Positions 8,751 to 18,272 of a DNA stretch of 64,000 nt are shown one piece after another. Each line of letters opens with the position of its first letter. Positions within the stretch are counted from its first letter, which is position 1. Origin of the DNA: Bacillota bacterium. Its GTDB lineage: Bacteria > Bacillota > Clostridia > Acetivibrionales > DTU013. The stretch is from positions 1-64,000 of the forward strand of contig JAEYRV010000027.1 of assembly GCA_023435305.1 (NCBI GenBank), read 5' to 3'. Both the position numbers and the translations under genes were made by a program. A model generated the notes under the pieces. The model saw only the letters and a program-made list of their open reading frames with translations. It was not told where the DNA came from and did not search any database.

Positions 8751-9473
8751 TTAACTCTTGCCGCCAAGAAGCCTTTCGAATGCACCGGCCAGCTTGATTT
8801 TGGAATCCTGGAATACTTCTACGATCTTGAATTTTATCTTTACAGGTATATCAGCTTCTTCATCAGATGATGTCACCAGCTGATATTCCTCTTCAGTGAG
8901 CACCTTTTTCAAATCTTCCTTTATCTCATCTGGCACAGTACCATGTGTCACATCCACAAAACACAGGGGAGGAAAAAGCACACACCACCAGTTGGCACCA
9001 TCGCCGTTCCCTATAACAACACGAAGTGCTTGATACTGACCTGCCGGAAGCATAATATCACCATATGATTTGGTTGGGAATGGATAATTTCCGAGTGTAG
9101 TCCTGACATCATAGCTGCTTCCCGAGGCTGCTATTGTCTGCTCTGCTAATGCTGTGATACCCGGTATATTTTCTAATATAATCGATCTGGTCTGATCAAC
9201 ATTTTCTGAATCCTTTACCTTACTGCGCACATATTCCAATATAGCGTCGCGCACAGTACGCTTAAGTTCCTGATCCTCCGGCGAATCGCTGTTGGCAACT
9301 ACGTGGAGCCTGATAAGGTTATCCGATAAGCCCTCATTCACATTTTCAGTATATGTGATCATTCGAGTGAAAATCAGCAATATTACGATAGCCAGTATAC
9401 CTGCAAACAGTTTGCCTCTCAGCCTGACAATATTGAGAAATGTTTTTCTGAGGTTTTGAAGAATCCTATCCAT
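8751..9473 (-). CDS. spoIIR: Stage II sporulation protein R
   Basis: SpoIIR is made in the forespore and secreted into the intermembrane space, where it triggers SpoIIGA to process pro-sigma-E. The 240-residue protein has an N-terminal membrane/signal segment (about residues 19-37) and the family hallmarks LIRLHVVANSDSPEDQELK (about 54-72), GNYPFPTKSYGDI and NWWCVLFPPLCFV. It is a strong marker that the organism forms endospores. A G-rich site lies upstream of the ATG. It stands alone between the guanine gene and a repeat cluster. Confidence 0.95.
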   Translation of the reverse strand: MDRILQNLRKTFLNIVRLRGKLFAGILAIVILLIFTRMITYTENVNEGLSDNLIRLHVVANSDSPEDQELKRTVRDAILEYVRSKVKDSENVDQTRSIILENIPGITALAEQTIAASGSSYDVRTTLGNYPFPTKSYGDIMLPAGQYQALRVVIGNGDGANWWCVLFPPLCFVDVTHGTVPDEIKEDLKKVLTEEEYQLVTSSDEEADIPVKIKFKIVEVFQDSKIKLAGAFERLLGGKS

Positions 9474-9630
9474 TTTAGTCCCCCCGATTATGCCTGATCT
9501 ATCCCTATTTGTAATGAAATGGCGTAATAATGCTGTTATACATCCATTTCATTATAAAGTATTGTCAATTTGGCTAAAATTTATACAATTCGTCAACATT
9601 ATGAAATGTAAAATAATTTTAGGTAAAATG

Positions 9631-9710
9631 GGGGGACAGTCCTGTCGGGAGGGACAGTTCTGTCAGAGAAGATATATGGGGACAGTTCTGTCGAGAGGGA
9701 CAGTTCTATC
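9631..9710 (+). repeat. Cluster of four GGGACAGT(C/T)CT repeats
   Basis: Four same-orientation copies start at about 9630, 9651, 9678 and 9696, spaced 18-27 bases. Each contains GACAGTYCTGTC or a near form, which can fold on itself. They occupy the 297-bp gap between spoIIR and the S41 protease gene, where no gene is visible. Confidence 0.85.
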
Positions 9711-9770
9711 AAACACTAATATCACGTAGTGTTTAGAGCATAAATAATCAGCGCTTCACTTATCAGCGCA

Positions 9771-11261
9771 TTATTTACCTTTCAAATATTTTACTGCCGC
9801 CGCATATTGCGTATCATACTTCAGAATAAGCTCTAAAAGATTTGCATTTAAGGCGATTTGAGTTTTTATATCAAGTATTCCGTTGGCATTCAGCCCTTTG
9901 TCAGTCTGATACTTTTTAAGGGCAGTTTCAAATGCTTTATCAAATTCACTGTCAAAAGTCGTTATATCATACCCCATAACCTTTAATATCTTTTTTGCAT
10001 TACTAATATCAGACCCTTGACTGCCTGCCTTCAAATCCACAGATTTAGTCATCCTCTGGATGCTGGTAATAGGAACGCCGGCTATTGCTCCCGGATCTGC
10101 AACCGGGATATCCGGTATCAGACCTGCTTCATCGATCATTCTTCCCTTTGGAGTATAGTATACGCCCAATGTCATTTTCGCATATCCGTTTATTTCCTCA
10201 TCACTCGGAAATATATTAAATTTGTATAATTCATATGCGTTTACAGTATCCAAGCCGAACTTCTGACGATATTTCTCATATGCTTCCCTGGTCAGTATGG
10301 GTAAAAGGCTTTGAAATTTTGCTTTCCCGAAGGTTTTTGTCCCGACCAGAACGCCGGCACCCGTGTCCTGAACCGCTCCGGACACAATTTCAGAAGCGCT
10401 TGCGCTCATGCCATTGACAAGTACAGCGACCTTATACTTGGGCTGCTTAAGCGTGGAATAGTATTCGATATCTCTATATTGTTCAGATTTGTAGTCAAGC
10501 TTTGTAATAAGCCCTTCAGGTACGATCTTCTCAGCTAGTGCGACAGCCTGTCCCACTTCGCCGCCGGGGTTGTCCCGCAAATCCAGAACGATATTTGTTA
10601 TTTTTCTTTTGTCAAACTCGGCTAATGCCTCATTAAAATACTCACTCGTATTTTCATTAAACATATCGAGCTGTATATATCCAATTCCATTCCTGTTTTC
10701 ATATGTAACAGGATTGACCCTGATAATCTCCCTTACTACATTAAAATATATTTTTTCTGCACTGCCATTTCTCAAAATGCCCAGCTTGACTATCGTACCA
10801 GGTTCGCCTTTTATTATGGAAGCAGCTTTATCGGAGGACGCCCCAACGAGATTTATCCCATTAGCCTCTGTAATCTTGTCGCCCTGCAGCATACCTGCCT
10901 TTTCTGCCGGTGAGCCGGAAAAAGCTTCTAAAACTACGATGTAGTCACCGCTACTCCCCATAGATATGCCTATACCGCCAAAAACACCGGTAATAGAATC
11001 CATGAATTCATCTTTTTCTTCATTATCATAATATGTAGTATAATCATCAAGTGAATTGAGCATGCCTCTTATTGCATTATCGATCAGCTTGTCGTCGGTA
11101 ATCCCGCCATAATAATGCTCTTGAATGAGTTCCATCACACTGTCGAGGTATGTGACGCCTGTAGCCGAATTTGCTGCAAATACTGATTGTGATCCTATCA
11201 GCACTACTAAAATTGCAATACATATTATCCTGCGCACAGACCTATAAACATAATTTTTCAC
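9771..11261 (-). CDS. S41 family C-terminal processing peptidase with PDZ and peptidoglycan-binding domains
   Basis: The 496-residue secreted or membrane-anchored serine protease resembles CtpA/CtpB. An N-terminal signal segment (residues 10-29, ending FAA) is followed by a PDZ domain (about 93-180). The S41 catalytic domain has the Ser in GMSASASE (about 284-291) and the general-base Lys in TFGKAKF (residue 313). The C-terminal 70 residues form a PG_binding_1-like fold (SDISNAKKILKVMGYD to LNANGILDIKTQIAL), as in several Clostridia. CtpB cleaves SpoIVFA during sporulation in Bacillus, but an assignment to that role is only a possibility. Confidence 0.93.
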   Translation of the reverse strand: MKNYVYRSVRRIICIAILVVLIGSQSVFAANSATGVTYLDSVMELIQEHYYGGITDDKLIDNAIRGMLNSLDDYTTYYDNEEKDEFMDSITGVFGGIGISMGSSGDYIVVLEAFSGSPAEKAGMLQGDKITEANGINLVGASSDKAASIIKGEPGTIVKLGILRNGSAEKIYFNVVREIIRVNPVTYENRNGIGYIQLDMFNENTSEYFNEALAEFDKRKITNIVLDLRDNPGGEVGQAVALAEKIVPEGLITKLDYKSEQYRDIEYYSTLKQPKYKVAVLVNGMSASASEIVSGAVQDTGAGVLVGTKTFGKAKFQSLLPILTREAYEKYRQKFGLDTVNAYELYKFNIFPSDEEINGYAKMTLGVYYTPKGRMIDEAGLIPDIPVADPGAIAGVPITSIQRMTKSVDLKAGSQGSDISNAKKILKVMGYDITTFDSEFDKAFETALKKYQTDKGLNANGILDIKTQIALNANLLELILKYDTQYAAAVKYLKGK

Positions 11262-11303
11262 AATAAGAACCCCTTTAAATATAATAAACCCATTTTATCA
11301 CTT

Positions 11304-11346
11304 GAGGGGACAGTCCTCAACTAAACTGTTGGGGACAGTCCCTCTA
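11304..11346 (+). repeat. Two GGGGACAGTCC repeats between the S41 and SLH genes
   Basis: Copies at about 11305 and 11331 in the same orientation, the first with flanking GAGGGGACAGTCCTC that is an odd-length palindrome around the central A. Confidence 0.85.
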
Positions 11347-11375
11347 TATTTCAAATTTCTGGTTCATTTATAAAG

Positions 11376-12908
11376 CTAGTAATTAATAAGCCTGTCCCTG
11401 TAATCCTTTCTGATGCCGTCCTGCAGATATTGTATCAACTTGTTGATCATTGTGGCGCCCTCTGCCTTCGTCAGCTTCTTGCCGGGGTTCATATAACCCC
11501 TGCTGTCACCTTGGAGCAATCCGATTTTCTGTGCCACATAGGCTGCACCTCTTGCATGCCCCGGTATAAGATCATTATCCCTGAAGCTTGTAACAGCATT
11601 AGGCGCGGGTGCTAACGCTTCGAAGCCAAGGGCTCTGATAAAGGCTACTGTTGCATCTGCTCTGGTAATGCTGTCGTTAGGCGCAAAAGTATTATAGCCT
11701 TTACCATTGAGCAACCCTCGCTCAAAAGCACTTTTTATATCATTAAAATATATATTCTCTATTGATACATCATCAAATGGTGATATAATGACCTCTTTCC
11801 CAGTGGTTTTACGTGATGCAGTGGTCGTTCTGGTAACCATTGCCGGATCCTCCGGAACCATTTTTGCCACATTGACCAGCGCAGCTGCAAATTCTGCCCT
11901 GGTCATATAATTATCCGGATTGAAGCTTCGACTGTCCCCCTTAAAAACTTCAAGCCCGAACATAATTTTTAATTCGTTCTCTGCCCAATGGCCGGTGAAA
12001 TTAGTCGCATTGACTGCGGGGAGTCTTTTCTGCACAGGAAATGTTTCAATGCTTAAGCTGTCGCTATATGTCAATATATGATCTGTAGATATACCCTTAG
12101 CGTCGAATTCCGGCATCATACTGGTGTATTGAAGCACACTGCTGTTCATCCTGCTTTGAACATAACTGCCCGGAAAACTTATCTGATCCGGCTTGTTTTC
12201 CTGGTACTTAAGCTGTTCTGTCGAGGTTGATGAAATCGAGACGGACGCTGTCCCTCCCCATATATCGACACCATCGCTGTCTTGTTTTTCACCGCTAATG
12301 ACATAGTCGAGCAGAAGGCTCTCGGCATTTCCCCAATATTGGTCATAACCATAGAAAGCACCGGTACATTCCACTGTTACCTTGTTGCCGTCATTGACTG
12401 CTCCAACCTGATAGACCTTTCTGCTCCACATACTGCCTGCGTGATAATTCACTGAGGGCTTGGGGTCAATAAGGTTTGACCTGGCCATCTGATAGTTGTT
12501 TTTATTCGTTATGTTGTACGTGACACCATCAATCTTGACGCTTTCTCTTGCGGAAGTGAGGCTGACAGCTTCTGTTATCTGGCCGTTTTGCTTTTTCTCG
12601 GATGCTGTGGTGAAAACAAGCACCCGTGTCAATGTGCCTTCCTTCTCGGCATTTCGAAGATTATATGTATAAGTGGTGGTCACCTTGTCCTGCTTCAAGC
12701 TCTTCTTGATGAGAAGTGTCCCCTCAAAAACAACGGGTTCGCCGCTGATAAAAGTGACTTCTTTATAATCATATGTTGAATTATCCGGCACCTCACCTGA
12801 TGAAATGCCGCCCTCATAGCCATTGATGCCTTCGCGGGCATATACACGGCCGGTCATAAGCAGGGTCGACAGTATAACAAGCACGAGCAGTAAAATAGTC
12901 TTTTTCAT
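11376..12908 (-). CDS. Secreted protein with three C-terminal SLH domains
   Basis: The 510-residue protein has a signal peptide (residues 1-24, ending VYA), a unique N-terminal part of about 285 residues, and three S-layer-homology domains. Their cores are TGHWAENELKIMFG with MTRAEFAAALV, then IENIYFNDIKSAFERGLLNG with ITRADATVAFIRA, then ARGAAYVAQKIGLLQGD with LTKAEGATMINK. SLH triplets anchor proteins to pyruvylated cell-wall polymers. It starts 23 nt after the next SLH gene (12932) and is probably cotranscribed with it. The N-terminal part is not recognised. Confidence 0.9.
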   Translation of the reverse strand: MKKTILLLVLVILSTLLMTGRVYAREGINGYEGGISSGEVPDNSTYDYKEVTFISGEPVVFEGTLLIKKSLKQDKVTTTYTYNLRNAEKEGTLTRVLVFTTASEKKQNGQITEAVSLTSARESVKIDGVTYNITNKNNYQMARSNLIDPKPSVNYHAGSMWSRKVYQVGAVNDGNKVTVECTGAFYGYDQYWGNAESLLLDYVISGEKQDSDGVDIWGGTASVSISSTSTEQLKYQENKPDQISFPGSYVQSRMNSSVLQYTSMMPEFDAKGISTDHILTYSDSLSIETFPVQKRLPAVNATNFTGHWAENELKIMFGLEVFKGDSRSFNPDNYMTRAEFAAALVNVAKMVPEDPAMVTRTTTASRKTTGKEVIISPFDDVSIENIYFNDIKSAFERGLLNGKGYNTFAPNDSITRADATVAFIRALGFEALAPAPNAVTSFRDNDLIPGHARGAAYVAQKIGLLQGDSRGYMNPGKKLTKAEGATMINKLIQYLQDGIRKDYRDRLINY

Positions 12909-12931
12909 GGGCTAGTCCTCCAAAGGATTGT

Positions 12932-15889
12932 TTACTCCACAAAGATAATATAGGCATCTCCTGTGGCGCTTTTTTCTTTTTTGATAACTCTCACGGCAGT
13001 TCCTTTTTTGATCTTTGCCGGATCAATTATTGAGCCGTTTTCGATTGCTATAGTGTTTTCTAGTATATTAACTGTAGTATCAGGGCTGCTATCCCACAAA
13101 TACTTGGTCACGTTGTAGATACTGGCCTTGCGCAGGCTGATCGTTCCGTCATCCGTTGCATAAACAGTACCCTTGATATTTTCTATACCATAAGGAGCAG
13201 TACTGACCAAGACAGCATTTGTGCCGTTCGCGACAACATATACTGTTCTTCGGAGATAACTATCATCTCCAAATCCGACAAATTCTCTGGCATTCAGGAC
13301 ACCCTCATCAGTCAGCACTCTAGTATCCAGTGTAATATTGAAGGTTTTTGGTGTATTGTAGTAACTCCAATCAGTCCCCTGCAGTTGCGAGAAGGATTCT
13401 ACAGTAAAGCTCCTATTTTCGACAATATCACTTATCCTGCCTCTATAGATCGCAAGAGTATTCTGATTTACCGGCTCTTCAACCTTAATGACAGATGCAT
13501 AATAGTCACCGCTTGAATAATCTCTGTTAACAGCCATATATGCCTTGTCATTATTGCTGAGACTATGACCGGCAACAAGTCTTCCATACTTAACGACTAT
13601 GCTTCCATCAGAAAATCCTATTCTCTTGGTATCGTTAGCTGCAACAAAGCTGTTTGATCCGGAAATCACATTAGAGATCGTATCATTGGTAACAGGCACC
13701 TCGGTATCCATACTGTCACGATAGGATATCAACACCGCCCTTTCCTCTCCCCCATAGGTTTTTTCCACGGCAATGTAAGCATCATTGCTATATAACAGCT
13801 TATTTGCGTTCTCTATATCAATCAATTTATCATTAGCGTAGATTTTATAGCCGTCTGCTAATGAAATTGATGTGAACCCCTTCTTGTCGCTGAGTTCCCA
13901 GTTGCCACGATTAAAAACACTCATTCCCAACACTGTGATCTTATCCGAAATATCATCCAGCTTCGTAATTTTGCCCCGGTAGATATTACTGATAAAATGT
14001 TCATCACCCTCGACAGTAATTTCAATGATTTCTGTCGATTTGCTGCTTTCGTTCAGAAGCATTCTCACACGATCTCCATCTTTAATGGCACCGATACCTA
14101 CGAGCCGCTTATCCTGTATTACGATAATATTTTCACTCAAATCAAGAATCTGCTGTATGCCATCTTCATATTCGACAACAATTTGCGAAGGCATTTTTGA
14201 AATAATTCTGGCATATGCAGTAGCGTAATTATCTACGGCACTGACAGATTCAATATCCCCATTTTTGTCCAGCCGCAGATACACTGTATCACCAGCCTTG
14301 ACACTTTCAACATTGGCAGGCTTGTGATTTCTAAAAACTTCTGTCTTGTTCTGGTCAACATAATTGAATGTTCTCAGCAACGTTGAACTATTATTCCCCA
14401 TGCCGGATCCATCTTCATTAAACAACGTTATGTAACCCAGATCTGGATTGTTCTCTTCGACAATACCTCTCACAATCCTTCTTGCTTCGGCATTTATACC
14501 TATATCCACGCATCGGATCTCTGTAATAATATTGTTGCTGTCGATTGTCAATATTGCAGCAGCATCGTTAGTCACATCAGCAAGGCCGGCTTTCACTCCA
14601 TTTATAGTAACAGGTATCCCCTTCCCGATCCTGAATGTTGTTCTCTCAGAATCCGACCAGGAGAAAGAATTTCCTTCTATAATATCCTTCATATCGGGGT
14701 AATCCGTTTCAAACAACTGTATCACATCAAGCAAAAGATTAGTTCTGTCCACATTATCTATCTGCGCTGCGATATATCGGACGTCATTAACATTAGAAAC
14801 CACTTCGACATATTTTACAATATTATTGCTGTCTGATATGTAGAGAAGCCTGTCCCCTTTTTTCAACAGCCCGCTGTTGCCAATTGCCCCATCTTTATAT
14901 ACAACAATCTCAGTTTTTTGTCCTGGGAGGGACAGTCCTGCATTTTCATCTCTTCCTCCGGATGCCGCACCGGTCTGAGCAACAGTTAAAATCAGAGAGT
15001 TACTGCCGTTCGCATTGGCTATGTAAACCTCTTTACCTTCTTTTTTAGTATCTCCGGTATAATCGCTGGTAGAAGCTATTTTTTCTATGATGCCAGAGTT
15101 CTTAACATACTTGATTGCAGTCAATACTTCGCTCTCGGCATTTTTTACTATTTGAGCCGTTTGCTCTCGGGTTATTGATTGAGTCGGGTTGATTCTGTTA
15201 TTACTGCCCGATACAATGCCTTTTCTCAACAACGCTTCAACATAAGGCAGCTTATCAGGATCCGTACTGCGCCAGTCGGAATAATTCAATGCCTCTTGCT
15301 GTGTAGCTTCAGGCTGGATACTTAATGCTCTTGCAAGCCAATAAATCATTTCCTGCCGCTGGGCCGAACTCTTTCTATTGAAGCTGGCCTGTGAAAGTGT
15401 CGTCTGGTCTGCGTTGAGCGCATCTGCCAGACTACGTGCTGAAATCAAGCCCTCGTTTGCCGCTAATTGCAGGAAGCCATCATACAGAACCTCTAATGGA
15501 TCAGTCTTTTTGCTCGCCTGTACCCTTGCATTATTTATCGCATTTCCAAGCTGCTGTGCCTCAGCCTCTCGCCCGGCCGCCCTGTATGCCACCGCAATCG
15601 CTTCTTCCTTGGTGATAGGGACAGTCCTTCCAAATCGACCGCTTGCATCTCTGAACCCCTTTAGTATCCCAAGTGCTCCCGTCTCATAAACAGCCTCCTT
15701 TGACCACAAGTTGGCATTCATGTCGGTATACCTGAGATAATTGAGCATTGAGCTTGCTCCATTATCTCCATAGTATACGCTCCTCTCTTCTTCTGCTGTC
15801 ACTAGGGGGGACAGTCCCGTCAAAGCGATCAATAGTGCAAGAATAACGATTATGTATTTGAATTTATGTAGCTTGACCAATTGAAGCAT
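12932..15889 (-). CDS. Large S-layer-like protein, N-terminal SLH domains
   Basis: The 985-residue secreted protein has a signal segment (about residues 12-32), SLH-type repeats in the first 270 residues (VYETGALGILKGF, ITKEEAIAVAYRA, KLPYVEALLRKGIVSG, ITREQTAQIV) and a long beta-rich remainder with repeated short strand motifs. It is probably an S-layer or cell-surface structural protein. Three copies of the dispersed GGGACAGTCC repeat lie in its reading frame: in the signal region (TGLSPLV, about 15803-15822), at RTVPITKEE (about 15615) and at GLSLPGQ (about 14935). A ribosome site (GAGAGGATGC) precedes the ATG at 15889. Confidence 0.85.
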   Translation of the reverse strand: MLQLVKLHKFKYIIVILALLIALTGLSPLVTAEEERSVYYGDNGASSMLNYLRYTDMNANLWSKEAVYETGALGILKGFRDASGRFGRTVPITKEEAIAVAYRAAGREAEAQQLGNAINNARVQASKKTDPLEVLYDGFLQLAANEGLISARSLADALNADQTTLSQASFNRKSSAQRQEMIYWLARALSIQPEATQQEALNYSDWRSTDPDKLPYVEALLRKGIVSGSNNRINPTQSITREQTAQIVKNAESEVLTAIKYVKNSGIIEKIASTSDYTGDTKKEGKEVYIANANGSNSLILTVAQTGAASGGRDENAGLSLPGQKTEIVVYKDGAIGNSGLLKKGDRLLYISDSNNIVKYVEVVSNVNDVRYIAAQIDNVDRTNLLLDVIQLFETDYPDMKDIIEGNSFSWSDSERTTFRIGKGIPVTINGVKAGLADVTNDAAAILTIDSNNIITEIRCVDIGINAEARRIVRGIVEENNPDLGYITLFNEDGSGMGNNSSTLLRTFNYVDQNKTEVFRNHKPANVESVKAGDTVYLRLDKNGDIESVSAVDNYATAYARIISKMPSQIVVEYEDGIQQILDLSENIIVIQDKRLVGIGAIKDGDRVRMLLNESSKSTEIIEITVEGDEHFISNIYRGKITKLDDISDKITVLGMSVFNRGNWELSDKKGFTSISLADGYKIYANDKLIDIENANKLLYSNDAYIAVEKTYGGEERAVLISYRDSMDTEVPVTNDTISNVISGSNSFVAANDTKRIGFSDGSIVVKYGRLVAGHSLSNNDKAYMAVNRDYSSGDYYASVIKVEEPVNQNTLAIYRGRISDIVENRSFTVESFSQLQGTDWSYYNTPKTFNITLDTRVLTDEGVLNAREFVGFGDDSYLRRTVYVVANGTNAVLVSTAPYGIENIKGTVYATDDGTISLRKASIYNVTKYLWDSSPDTTVNILENTIAIENGSIIDPAKIKKGTAVRVIKKEKSATGDAYIIFVE

Positions 15890-15913
15890 CCTCTCTAAAT
15901 AGATAATGATATA

Positions 15914-15966
15914 AGCAAAACAAAACCGATATAAATTAGGTCGAGACCTGTAATATATATCGGTTT
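15914..15966 (-). terminator. Terminator after argS
   Basis: The arms AAACCGATATA (15923-15933) and TATATCGGTTT (15956-15966), with an inner AGGTC/GACCT stem, are followed on the minus strand by TTTGTTTTGC. Confidence 0.8.
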
Positions 15967-16066
15967 ATAAGGCTTGATAATTAATATTTTGCTGGTCATT
16001 GCCATTTTAAATTTATGTTACAGAAAATAAAAAATACTGTTACTTATAGAACTGTCCCCGCCTTGT

Positions 16067-17761
16067 TCACATTCTTTCCGGTGCACTTATACTTAAAATA
16101 TCCAGTACATTCTTGATCACTATCTGCGTCGATGAAACAAGCACGAGTCTGGCCTTCATGATGTTTTCCTCTTCTCCCTTTACCCTGCATGCATTATAAA
16201 AGCTGTGGAAGAGCGAAGCTACATCAGTCACATATCTGGTCAGGCGGCTGGGTTCAAGTGTCTGTGCGGAGATCCTGATTTCATCAGGATACTCGGCAAG
16301 CTTTCTAATAAGCTCCATTTCCTCAGACGCATTTAGCAGCGTCAGATCAGTGTCTTCCACTGCCGGCACGCTAATACCTTCGCTTTCGATCAGGCGGAGC
16401 ATGCTGCATATCCTGGCATGTGCATACTGAACATAATAAACAGGGTTCTCGTTAGACTGCTTGACAGCCAGGTCCAGGTCAAAATCCAAATGGCTGCCCG
16501 AAGCCTTTGTGTTAAATATAAACCTGGCAGCATCCCTTCCGACCTCCTCCAGGAGATCATCCAATGATATCGCCCTGCCTGTCCTCTTTGACATCCTTGC
16601 GACTTCGCCGTTTTTAAACAGTCGTACCAACTGGAATATTACGATATCAAGTTTTGACGAATCTATCCCTAATGCACTTACCGCAGCCTTCATCCTTGCT
16701 ACATGTCCGTGATGGTCAGCGCCCAGCAGGTTAATGACCCTATCAAAACCACGCTTTAGAAACTTGTTTCTATGATAGGCAATATCAGATGCAAAATATG
16801 TCGGCAGGCCATTGTTCCTGATAATAACCTCATCCTTCTCCACACCGAATTCCGTGGCCTTGAACCATTGCGCGCCTTCTTTTTCAGCCACAAGATTATT
16901 GTCCCTCAGGAACTTCAGCGTTTCTTCCAATTCGCCGCTATCATACAGGGATTGCTCTGAGAACCATACATCATATTTGATACCATATGTCTCAAGACCT
17001 TTTCTGATTCGCTCAAGATTCTTAGGCAATGCATAACTGACCAGTTCACTGCGTCTATCCTCACTGTTAGTTTCAAGAAGCCTGTCCCCGTACTGCTCAA
17101 TATAATTCTTCATATGATCAATTATATCTTCGCCCTGGTACCCATCCTCAGGAAACTGGACTGCATCATTACCTTTCAACAACTGTATATACCTTGCTTC
17201 TAATGAAATGCCAAATCTCTCTATTTGATTTCCTGCATCGTTGACATAAAATTCACGTGTCACATCATAGCCTGCGGCCTTCAGTACACTGGCTATACAG
17301 TCACCAAGCGCTCCTCCTCTGGCATTCCCCATGTGCAGCGGGCCTGTTGGATTAGCGCTGACAAATTCAACCATAACCTTCTGTCCATGGCCAATATCGA
17401 TTTTTCCATAATCTTCTCGTTCACGGCTGATTATCTCTAATGTGTCGTAGAGCCATGAGTTGTTCAGGTAAAAATTAATGAAGCCTGGGCCGGCGCTTTC
17501 GGCTCTGCTAATATATGTATTAGAGAAATCCATATTAGCCATCAGTATAGCTGCTGTTTGCACCGGTGCTTTTCTCACCTGTTTCGCCAACTGCATTGCA
17601 ATATTTGTAGAAAATTCACCATGCTCCTTCTCTTTTGGTGTTTCCACTGTTATCTCATTGACTGCACACTCCGGCAATTCGCCCTTGTTTATCGCTGATA
17701 TCAATGCGCTGTTAACTATATTCCGGACCTGTCCCCTTATTTCTTCTATTAAGTTTGTCAT
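16067..17761 (-). CDS. argS: Arginyl-tRNA synthetase
   Basis: This class I synthetase attaches Arg to its tRNA. The 564-residue protein has the HIGH-type motif in FVSANPTGPLHMGNARGG (HMGN, about residues 118-135), the KMSKR equivalent MSKRTGRAISL (about 390-400), an N-terminal Arg-tRNA-specific domain and a DALR C-terminal anticodon domain. The ATG at 17761 has a GGGAGG site 12 nt upstream. Its first 50 nt overlap the end of the DUF1934 gene. A repeat-like GGGGACAGGTCCGG sits in that overlap and encodes RGQVRN here. A GGGGACAGTTC copy starts about ten bases after the stop codon. Confidence 0.96.
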   Translation of the reverse strand: MTNLIEEIRGQVRNIVNSALISAINKGELPECAVNEITVETPKEKEHGEFSTNIAMQLAKQVRKAPVQTAAILMANMDFSNTYISRAESAGPGFINFYLNNSWLYDTLEIISREREDYGKIDIGHGQKVMVEFVSANPTGPLHMGNARGGALGDCIASVLKAAGYDVTREFYVNDAGNQIERFGISLEARYIQLLKGNDAVQFPEDGYQGEDIIDHMKNYIEQYGDRLLETNSEDRRSELVSYALPKNLERIRKGLETYGIKYDVWFSEQSLYDSGELEETLKFLRDNNLVAEKEGAQWFKATEFGVEKDEVIIRNNGLPTYFASDIAYHRNKFLKRGFDRVINLLGADHHGHVARMKAAVSALGIDSSKLDIVIFQLVRLFKNGEVARMSKRTGRAISLDDLLEEVGRDAARFIFNTKASGSHLDFDLDLAVKQSNENPVYYVQYAHARICSMLRLIESEGISVPAVEDTDLTLLNASEEMELIRKLAEYPDEIRISAQTLEPSRLTRYVTDVASLFHSFYNACRVKGEEENIMKARLVLVSSTQIVIKNVLDILSISAPERM

Positions 17762-18191
17762 TCGCTTGCCTTGCCTCCCTGATTGACATGCAAAAATCAT
17801 TTTCGCCTGTCTCGTTATTATCTATTTCCAGTTGATAGCCTATCTTGATTTCTCCTCCGCTGTCATCAATCCTCACATCCACTTCGTTTGCAGTTACTCC
17901 TATCGTGAATGCGCCGAATTCTGTATCATAATATGATACATGCTTCTGCCCCTGCTGAAATACAAATTGTGAATTGACAGAGCCTGCTCTGATCAGCGTT
18001 ACTATACCGTCGAGTACCTTCAATGTGGTCGTTGTACCGCTCATACCCGTTACTTCGCTCTCATCATAGGTAACAAAATATGCCTTATCCTTTTTATAGT
18101 ATTTCCCTTCAGTAACCAGTTCCAGAATGTTTTCCACCTGTTCATTGGACGATTGCGTGCCCTTTACCGAAATTATAACATTTTTATCCAT
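17712..18191 (-). CDS. DUF1934 beta-barrel protein (YwiB-like)
   Basis: The 159-residue protein belongs to the DUF1934 family, small lipocalin-like beta-barrel proteins that usually lie directly upstream of argS in Firmicutes, as here. Their function is unknown. I prefer the ATG at 18191 (AGGAAAGG about 11 nt upstream) over a GTG four codons earlier that touches the same site. The final residues NKGTGPEYS come from a copy of the dispersed repeat and run 50 nt into argS, longer than a usual translational overlap. Confidence 0.85.
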   Translation of the reverse strand: MDKNVIISVKGTQSSNEQVENILELVTEGKYYKKDKAYFVTYDESEVTGMSGTTTTLKVLDGIVTLIRAGSVNSQFVFQQGQKHVSYYDTEFGAFTIGVTANEVDVRIDDSGGEIKIGYQLEIDNNETGENDFCMSIREARQANDKLNRRNKGTGPEYS

Positions 18192-18272
18192 ACCAACACG
18201 CACCTTTCCTGCGGCAAACCGCTATTTATCAGTTCTCTTTCTGCATAATTACTGATGCACCCTGGATTCACA

